Positions 58,543 through 64,000 of a stretch of DNA of 64,000 bases are shown here, piece by piece. Positions within the stretch are counted from its first letter, which is position 1. The number at the start of each line of letters is the position of its first letter. The notes beneath the pieces are model-generated. The model ran no database searches, was not told where the DNA came from, and saw only the letters and a list, made by a program, of their open reading frames with translations. This stretch comes from CAJBVW01 sp964457335. GTDB taxonomy: Bacteria > Myxococcota_A > UBA796 > SXON01. Position numbers and translations under genes: made by a program. The DNA lies in contig CAYWGD010000021.1 in assembly GCA_964457335.1 (NCBI GenBank), forward strand, positions 15,690-79,689, given 5' to 3'.

Positions 58543-61308
58543 TCAGAAGTTGATCACGCTCGCGTCGTCCTTCGGGACGTTCGGCGGGACGGCCACGCGG
58601 GCGCCGGGCGGCCCGTAGAGCCCCACGTACGTGGCGTAGTAGCCGGTGACCTTCTTCACGTAGTCGCGCGTCTCGGGGTAGGGGATCTGCTCGACGTAGT
58701 CGTCGAGGCGGATGTTCGGCCCCCAGGGCCGCAGCCACGAGCCGACGTTGTGCGGGCCGCCGTTGTAGCTCGCGACCGCGAGCGGGAACGCGCCGCCGAA
58801 GCGGTCGAGCAGCCGCGAGAGGTACCAGGTGCCGTAGCGCACGTTGGTGGAGGGGTCCTCGAGCTGCTCGGGGGAGTAGTGGGGGTCGCCCATGAGCGCG
58901 GCGACGCGCGCGCCGGTGCGCGGCATCACCTGCATGAGCCCGATGGCGCCGACGGGGGAGAGCGCCCACTGGCGGTACACGCTCTCCTGGCGCATGAGCC
59001 CGAGCGCCAGCAGCGGGTCGACGTCGTAGGTCTGGCCGTGGCGCCAGAGCGCGTCGACGTAGGCCGTGGGGAAGGCGTAGCGCAGGGCCGACAGGCGCTG
59101 ATCGTCCGTAGAGGCGAGCTTCGTGGCGCCCCAGGAGAAGCGGGCGGCGTGGTGGTCGTCGCGCACGTAGAGGAAGACGTTCCGCCACTCGCCCACGTCG
59201 AGGTCGATGGTGCGGATGCCAAGCGAGCGGGCGTCGGACTGGCCCTGCGCGGCCTCGATGTCGTCGTACATGCGGGCGACGATCGGGGCGGCGTGCCGGT
59301 AGACGCCGGCGCGCGCGAGGTCGGCGGCCGCGCCCGCCCAGGGGAAGGCGCTCGCGTGCGTCTCGCCGAGCTCCACGAGGAGCTTGTCGGCCTCGACGGG
59401 GTCGAAGAGGAAGCCGGGGCGGTAGGCGTCCGGGCGCTCCTCGTACTTCGGCGCGGTAGGCGACCCGGCGATCGGCGACCCGGCGATGGGCGACCCGGCG
59501 GCCTGCAAGCCGGCCTGCACGGCCTCGACGGCGGCGCCGGCGGTGGTGGCGGCGCTCGCGGTGGCGCCGCCGCCGCCGCGCCAGGCGAGGGCGGACCAGT
59601 CGATGCGGGCGGTGGGTGCGGCGCCGGCCGTCGCGGCGGTCACCCTGGCGGCCCCGCCCATCCCGCCCGCCGCCCGCGCCCCCGGCCCCGCGCTGGTGTC
59701 GACCACCGCGATGGCCGGCCCCGCCGTCCCGACCCGCTTCAGCGGCGGCAGCGTGGGCGTCTCCGGCCCCGGCCAGCGCCCGTGGCGCTCGAGCCAGCCG
59801 TCCGTGTCCGCCGCGAGCCCGCCGGCGAGCACGCCGTACCAGCTCCACGGCTCCTTCGCGGCGATCTCCGCCCGCGCCGCCGCGGCCTCCTCGGCGCGAC
59901 CGAGCGCGTCGAGCGTGCGCGCGCGGTACCAGCGCGCCGCCGAGGCCTCCTCGCCCCCGCCGGCGATCACCGCGTCGAGCCGCGCGAGCGCGTCCTCGTG
60001 CTGGCCGGCGCGGAACGCCGCGTACGCCGCGAGCCACCGCGCCTCGCGCCCGAACGCGCCGCCCGTCTTGCCGAGCTCGCTCCAGGTGCCGACCGCGTCG
60101 GCGTAGCGCCCCGCGAGGAGCTGGGCCCGCGCGAGCTCGGTGCGAACGGAGCGGAAGCGGCCGGAGCCCGGGTGGTTCTTCTGCCCGGCCGCGAGCTGGT
60201 CCGCCGCGGCGGCCCACTGCCCGCCGCGCGAGAGCGCCTTGTACCGCTGCCACGCCGTCTCGGCGTCGGGTCTCGTGGCGTACTGCGCGGCGAGCTGCTC
60301 CGCGACCACGTCGTACTGCTTCGTGCTCCAGGCGAAGCGCTCCTGCTGCGCCTCCACCCAGGCGGCGAGCTCGGGGTCGTCCCCGGCGCGCGCCGCGAGC
60401 GACTGGAAGCGCTGCCACGCCTCGGTCTCGAAGCCGCAGCGCTTGCGCTCCGACGCGAGCCGGCACTCGGTCTTCGTGTCGTCCGGGAGCGCGGTGGCGT
60501 GCCCGTCTTTCGCGAGGGCCTCCAGGCGCGCGCGCGCGGTCTCGCCGGTCGAGTGGTAGGCGTGGTCGAGGGCGAGGTCCTGGAGCAGGCGGATGCCCGT
60601 CGCGGGGCTCTTGTTCGTGATGGCGAGCGCGATCCCGAGCCGGAGCGTCTCCTCGCGCGGCGTGTCCGGGTGCTTGTCGAGGTACTCGTTGTACGCGGCC
60701 ACGGCGGGGCCGCTCTCGCCGGCGGCCACCCAGGCGTCCCCGATGAGGACGAGGCACTCGTCGGCGTGCTCGCCGTCCGGCCACGCGGTGCGGTAGGCCG
60801 CGCACTCCCGCGCCGCGACGGCGTGCCGCCCGCGCAGGTGGTCCGAGTAGGCCTCGTACCAGGCGCCCCAGGGCGCCACCGGCTGCCCGCTCGTGCGCAC
60901 CTTCGTGAACAAGGCGCTCGCGAGGTTGTTCTCGCCGAGGTCCATGTACGTGAGGCCGAGCGCGAGCTGCACGGCGGCGCGGGTGCGCGCCGAGCCGCCC
61001 TTCTGCGCGAGCCACGCCTCGTAGAAGCGGACGGCCGCCTGTGGATCACCCTGCGTGCGCCGGTCGATCGCGGCGCGGAGCAGGTCCGGCGGCAGCGGCG
61101 CGACGCGCCCCGGCGGCACCGGCGGCGCGGACGGGAGCACCGTCCCGGCGCGGGTGGTGGGGATCGTCGCGAGCGTGCCCGTGCTCGTCGACGGCGCTGC
61201 CGGGATCTGCGTCGCCGCTGGCTCGTCCGGTCCGGACGCGCGCGCGCCCGCCCCCGGGAGGAGGAGCAGCAGGAGCGCGACCGGCAGGAGCCTACGAACG
61301 GAGATCAT
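58543..61308 (-). CDS. Slt-type lytic transglycosylase with TPR-like N-terminal region
   Basis: The 921-residue protein has a signal peptide (MISVRRLLPVALLLLLLPGAGARA), about 450 residues of helical TPR-like repeats, an Ala/Gly-rich linker with GSPIAGSPIAGSPT repeats (about 610-625), and a C-terminal goose-lysozyme-like domain. There the catalytic glutamate is in GLMRQESVY, followed by SPVGAIGLMQVMPRTG and VASYNGGPHNV. It cleaves peptidoglycan to 1,6-anhydro ends in the periplasm. It starts inside the end of the rhodanese-like gene (17-bp overlap), so it is the last gene of a three-gene unit. Confidence 0.92.
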   Translation of the reverse strand: MISVRRLLPVALLLLLLPGAGARASGPDEPAATQIPAAPSTSTGTLATIPTTRAGTVLPSAPPVPPGRVAPLPPDLLRAAIDRRTQGDPQAAVRFYEAWLAQKGGSARTRAAVQLALGLTYMDLGENNLASALFTKVRTSGQPVAPWGAWYEAYSDHLRGRHAVAARECAAYRTAWPDGEHADECLVLIGDAWVAAGESGPAVAAYNEYLDKHPDTPREETLRLGIALAITNKSPATGIRLLQDLALDHAYHSTGETARARLEALAKDGHATALPDDTKTECRLASERKRCGFETEAWQRFQSLAARAGDDPELAAWVEAQQERFAWSTKQYDVVAEQLAAQYATRPDAETAWQRYKALSRGGQWAAAADQLAAGQKNHPGSGRFRSVRTELARAQLLAGRYADAVGTWSELGKTGGAFGREARWLAAYAAFRAGQHEDALARLDAVIAGGGEEASAARWYRARTLDALGRAEEAAAARAEIAAKEPWSWYGVLAGGLAADTDGWLERHGRWPGPETPTLPPLKRVGTAGPAIAVVDTSAGPGARAAGGMGGAARVTAATAGAAPTARIDWSALAWRGGGGATASAATTAGAAVEAVQAGLQAAGSPIAGSPIAGSPTAPKYEERPDAYRPGFLFDPVEADKLLVELGETHASAFPWAGAAADLARAGVYRHAAPIVARMYDDIEAAQGQSDARSLGIRTIDLDVGEWRNVFLYVRDDHHAARFSWGATKLASTDDQRLSALRYAFPTAYVDALWRHGQTYDVDPLLALGLMRQESVYRQWALSPVGAIGLMQVMPRTGARVAALMGDPHYSPEQLEDPSTNVRYGTWYLSRLLDRFGGAFPLAVASYNGGPHNVGSWLRPWGPNIRLDDYVEQIPYPETRDYVKKVTGYYATYVGLYGPPGARVAVPPNVPKDDASVINF

Positions 61309-61954
61309 CCTCGCGCACGCCCAAGAGGAAGCTCCCGTCCTCGGACCAGAGCGTGTACACCGGGCCCGGCCCCGCCGACTGCACCCAGTAGCGGCCGCCC
61401 GCCTTGCGCTCGACCTGCTGGCCGACCATCCAGCGCCCGCCCTCGGGCGGGCTCGGCACCGCGATCGGCTCGCTGTGCTCGATCCACTCGGCGTACCCGC
61501 CGACCAGCCGCCGCGCGAGGCCCCAGCCCTGCTCGCGGAGCCACGCGGCCAGCCTGGACGCCTCGTCGCTGCCGACCTGGTCGTACACCGTGACGCGGAT
61601 GTCCTTCGGGGGGAGCAGGTCGAGCCGCTGCTTGATCTGCTCGCCCGGGAGCAGGTTCGCGCCCTGGATCAGGCCCGCGGCGCACTCCTTGGGGTGCCGG
61701 ATGTCGATGAGGAAGGGCGCCACGTTGCTGATGACCTGCGACGCGAGCCAGGTGCGGCCGATGTCCTCCTTGTGCTTCGGCCCGGGCGTGTCGCCCGAGC
61801 CGTCGACCACCTTGGGGATGAGGCTCGGGTCGAACGACGCGGGAGACGCGACGCCGCGGTTGTGGTCGACGGGTGCCTCGCTCGCCTCCCACTCCATCCC
61901 GAAGAAGCGGAGCGCGGCCTTCTTGGCGGCACCCTTGATGCGGTCGCGGATCAT
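61292..61954 (-). CDS. Rhodanese-fold protein with lost active-site cysteine
   Basis: A 220-residue cytoplasmic protein. The rhodanese core is visible: FLIDIRHPKECAAGLIQGANLLPGEQI (conserved DxR) and VTVYDQVGSDEASRLAAWLREQGW, where the catalytic loop V-Y-C-x-x-G-x-R reads VYDQVGSDE, so the cysteine is aspartate. A C-terminal segment (GRWMVGQQVERKAGGRYWVQ..VYTLWSEDGSFLLG) forms an extra beta domain. It is probably a binding module rather than a sulfurtransferase. ATG overlaps the stop of the PilZ-like gene. Confidence 0.8.
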   Translation of the reverse strand: MIRDRIKGAAKKAALRFFGMEWEASEAPVDHNRGVASPASFDPSLIPKVVDGSGDTPGPKHKEDIGRTWLASQVISNVAPFLIDIRHPKECAAGLIQGANLLPGEQIKQRLDLLPPKDIRVTVYDQVGSDEASRLAAWLREQGWGLARRLVGGYAEWIEHSEPIAVPSPPEGGRWMVGQQVERKAGGRYWVQSAGPGPVYTLWSEDGSFLLGVREDDLRS

Positions 61955-62394
61955 CGTGTTCCTTGCCCCGTGCGCCCGTTAGCCTGCCGCACGCGGGCCG
62001 TGTAGGCCCGCAGGGCCGCCTCCCCGTCCGGGGAGAGCGACGTCACCTGCACGGCGATGCGGTGCGTGGCCGGCACGTGGTCGTCGCGCTCGTCGATCGG
62101 GATCGGGGAGACGCGCAGCACCCGCGCCGCGCCCCGCCACCGCGCGGGCTCGCCCGGCACGCCGATCTCGAGCAGGAGCAGGTCCCCGTCGGCGCAAGCC
62201 GGCAGGTCGTCGAAGGCGAGGCCGCCCGGGCTGAAGTTCATCGTCGGGTCGGGCACGCGCACCGGCGCGACCGGCGGCCCGCCCGCGAGCCACGCGGCCA
62301 CGTCGGCGTCCGTGCCGCGGTGGTAGGCGAGGTCGAGGGTCCCGTAGGCGCGCGGCTCGGCGCGTTGTTCTCGGACCACGGGGGCCGTGCTCAT
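61951..62394 (-). CDS. PilZ-like domain protein
   Basis: The 147-residue protein resembles a PilZ barrel: REQRAEPRAYGTLDLAYH at the front (an R-x-x-x-R-like start), then DPTMNFSPGGLAFDDLP, matching the N-x-S-x-x-G loop, and DLLLLEIGVPGEPARWRGAARVLRV strands. Such domains bind cyclic di-GMP when both motifs are intact; here the arginines (R9..R12..R15) leave this open. ATG at 62394. It is the first of three overlapping genes with rhodanese-like and lytic transglycosylase proteins. Confidence 0.75.
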   Translation of the reverse strand: MSTAPVVREQRAEPRAYGTLDLAYHRGTDADVAAWLAGGPPVAPVRVPDPTMNFSPGGLAFDDLPACADGDLLLLEIGVPGEPARWRGAARVLRVSPIPIDERDDHVPATHRIAVQVTSLSPDGEAALRAYTARVRQANGRTGQGTR

Positions 62395-62587
62395 CCGCAC
62401 CTCGGGGAAGGAGCAGGCTAGCGTCCGCTCGTGGCGCCTGTCAACGCGCGCGCGCCGCCGTTGCGACCCGTCGGTACGCCGACCCGGCCCTGCACACGAC
62501 CTGCACGGACCCGCCTCCGACCCGCCACACGCGCGCGCCGGGCGCGCCACGACCACCGCCTACGTTGGGCAGGTCCCTGAGGTCCCG

Positions 62588-63856
62588 TTGCATCCCTTCC
62601 TCCGCATCCTCGGAATCTTCTTCGTCTTTCTGCTCTCCACGGTCGGCTGGCTCACCCTCGGCGGCGTCACGAGCTCGCGCACGCACGACCAGCTCGACGC
62701 GCTCGAGGGGCGCGTGTCCGACCTCTGGGGCAGCCCGCAGGCCCAGGACGCGCCCACCTTCACGGAGGAGTGGGTCGAGCCCGTCACCACCGAGGAGCGC
62801 GTGACCGACCCGCGGACCGGTCTCGTGTCGGTCGTCGCGAAGACGGACCGCGTGCTGCGCACCAACCCCGTCGACCCCTCCCGCACGCGCGTCGAGGTCG
62901 ACCTCCACCTCGACCAGCGCCGCAAGGGCCTCCTCTGGTACCCGCTCTACGACGTGGCCTTCGCCGGCGACTGGACCTACACCCACCCGAGCGCCGGCGT
63001 CGCCCGCGATCTGCGCGTCAGCTACCGCTTCCCCGACACGCAGGGGCTGTACGACGACTTCCGCTTCGTCGTCGACGGCGTGGACCGCGCCGCCGAGCTC
63101 CGCCCCCAGGACGGCGTCGTCAGCTGGGTCATGCCCGTCCAGCCCGGCCAGCAGGTCACGCTCGCGGTCGCCTACCGGAGCCGCGGCATGCGCGAATGGG
63201 TGTACCGCCCGACCGACGGCGTCGGCCGCGTCGACGACTTCGGGCTCACGATGCGCACCGACTTCGCCGACATCGACTACCCGCGCCTCACGATCTCCCC
63301 GCAGACGCGCACCCCCTCCGACGGCGGCTGGACGCTCCAGTGGAGCTCCGCGCGCCTCGTGAGCGGCTACGGCGTCGGCATGGTCATGCCCGAGCGCACG
63401 CAGCCCGGCGAGCTCGCCGCCGGCATGAGCTTCTCGGCGCCGCTCTCGCTCGGCCTGTTCTTCCTTTGGATCTACGCGCTCGGGCTCTTGCGCCGCATCG
63501 AGATCCACCCCATCAACTACCTCTTCCTCGCCGCCGCCTTCTTCGCCTTCGACCTGCTGTTCGCCTACACCGTCGACCACCTCCCGGTCGAGGCGGCCTT
63601 CGCCCTCGCCAGCGTCGTCAGCGTCGGCCTCGTCGTGAGCTACCTGCGGCTCGTGGTCGGGCCCCGCTTCGCGTTCGTGGAGGCCGGCCTCGCGCAGCTC
63701 CTCTACCAGGTCGGCTTCGCGCTCGCGCACTTCTGGGACGGCCTCACCGGCCTCACCATCACCGTGCTCGGCATCCTCACGCTCTTCGCGCTCATGCAGC
63801 TCACGGGCCGCATCCGGTGGAGCGACGTCATGAGCCGTCGCCCCGCAACCGCCTGA
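62588..63856 (+). CDS. CreD-like inner-membrane protein
   Basis: The 422-residue protein has one N-terminal helix (FLRILGIFFVFLLSTVGWLTL), a large periplasmic beta-rich domain (about 30-285), and five to six C-terminal helices (LSLGLFFLWIYALGLL, IHPINYLFLAAAFFAFDLLFAYTVDHLPVEAAFALASVVSVGLVVSYL and more). The HPINYLFLAAAFFAF and DHLPVEAAF segments resemble the membrane part of CreD proteins, which respond to envelope stress in enterobacteria. Function here is unknown. A TTG start at 62588 behind CTGAGG is chosen; upstream in-frame codons lack hydrophobic sequence. Confidence 0.75.
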   Translation: MHPFLRILGIFFVFLLSTVGWLTLGGVTSSRTHDQLDALEGRVSDLWGSPQAQDAPTFTEEWVEPVTTEERVTDPRTGLVSVVAKTDRVLRTNPVDPSRTRVEVDLHLDQRRKGLLWYPLYDVAFAGDWTYTHPSAGVARDLRVSYRFPDTQGLYDDFRFVVDGVDRAAELRPQDGVVSWVMPVQPGQQVTLAVAYRSRGMREWVYRPTDGVGRVDDFGLTMRTDFADIDYPRLTISPQTRTPSDGGWTLQWSSARLVSGYGVGMVMPERTQPGELAAGMSFSAPLSLGLFFLWIYALGLLRRIEIHPINYLFLAAAFFAFDLLFAYTVDHLPVEAAFALASVVSVGLVVSYLRLVVGPRFAFVEAGLAQLLYQVGFALAHFWDGLTGLTITVLGILTLFALMQLTGRIRWSDVMSRRPATA

Positions 63857-63914
63857 TCTCGAAGAAGGATCCGGGCGCCTCAGGGTGTCCTCCGGGCTCG
63901 CGGCGGAGCCGCTC

Positions 63915-63941
63915 GGTCGGGCGGCCGCGAGCCGCCCGACC
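63915..63941 (+). terminator. Strong hairpin behind the CreD-like gene
   Basis: GGTCGGGCGGC and GCCGCCCGACC form a perfect 11-bp stem with a CGCGA loop, 59 bp past the stop codon. There is no U-tract, so it may protect or end the transcript by another route. The remaining bases to the window edge hold no gene. Confidence 0.45.
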
Positions 63942-64000
63942 GCCCCGGGCCGCGGGTCGCGTGGCGGCCTCCGGCCCGGGGCCCCCGCCGCGCCCGGGGC

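Noticed and set aside
61292..61954. Active sulfurtransferase
   Set aside because: The rhodanese loop has Asp in place of the catalytic Cys.

Overview
The window is very GC-rich bacterial DNA carrying about 53 protein genes on both strands. I saw no rRNA, tRNA, CRISPR array or transposase. The best taxonomic clues point to Myxococcota or a close relative among the former Deltaproteobacteria. One surface protein ends in a MYXO-CTERM-like sorting tail (50039-52960). Three others share the MopE-type Asp/Cys metal-binding repeats. Several lipoproteins have long Asp-Thr-Gly linkers. There is an MqnD-like protein of the futalosine menaquinone route, a sigma-54/RtcR-controlled RNA repair operon, and an Hsp70 fused to a PilZ-like domain. 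Two runs of exactly ten N (2190-2199 and 21106-21115) sit in poly-G/poly-C sequence and are scaffold gaps.

Layout. 1-2100: a degenerate TrpD-like protein (cut by the left edge) and a CorA channel. 2297-5648: a leftward sulfur-carrier cysteine operon (coaC-like, cysM, mec/JAMM, cysO-like, moeZ) with tight or overlapping junctions. 5677-10063: a lipoprotein hydrolase, an aminotransferase-fold protein whose PLP lysine is arginine, purC and a small lipoprotein. 10083-14702: rtcR divergent from rtcBA, with a good sigma-54 promoter; rtcA is followed by four tandem 52-bp units rich in hairpins. 14703-23372: secreted hydrolases, a beta-propeller, a STAND-type regulator and lipoproteins. 23540-29475: purF, Hsp70-PilZ, a TrmN6-like methyltransferase and a DUF983-like protein. 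29620-36477: diguanylate cyclase, halogenase-like flavoprotein, phospholipase C-like protein, UdgX-type glycosylase, MqnD-like protein and a PP2C-cNMP-binding fusion.

36673-41793 is an export-like operon: outer-membrane barrel, LolD-type ATPase, two FtsX-type permeases and a LolA-like carrier. 41872-49990 holds a MopE/beta-helix lipoprotein, a glycine/glutamine repeat membrane protein, a zinc-ribbon protein, a pentaheme cytochrome, a flavin monooxygenase and two short-chain dehydrogenases. 50039-55881 carries large cell-surface Ca/metal-repeat proteins. 56023-58439 pairs an MFS transporter with a second, paralogous pentaheme cytochrome. 58543-62394 is a PilZ / inactive-rhodanese / lytic-transglycosylase operon, and a CreD-like membrane protein closes the window.

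The most notable signals outside the genes are the 52-bp array behind rtcA and a dispersed GC hairpin element. That element occurs at least five times, always directly behind a stop codon and always in the same orientation relative to the gene it follows. One copy coincides with an assembly gap.
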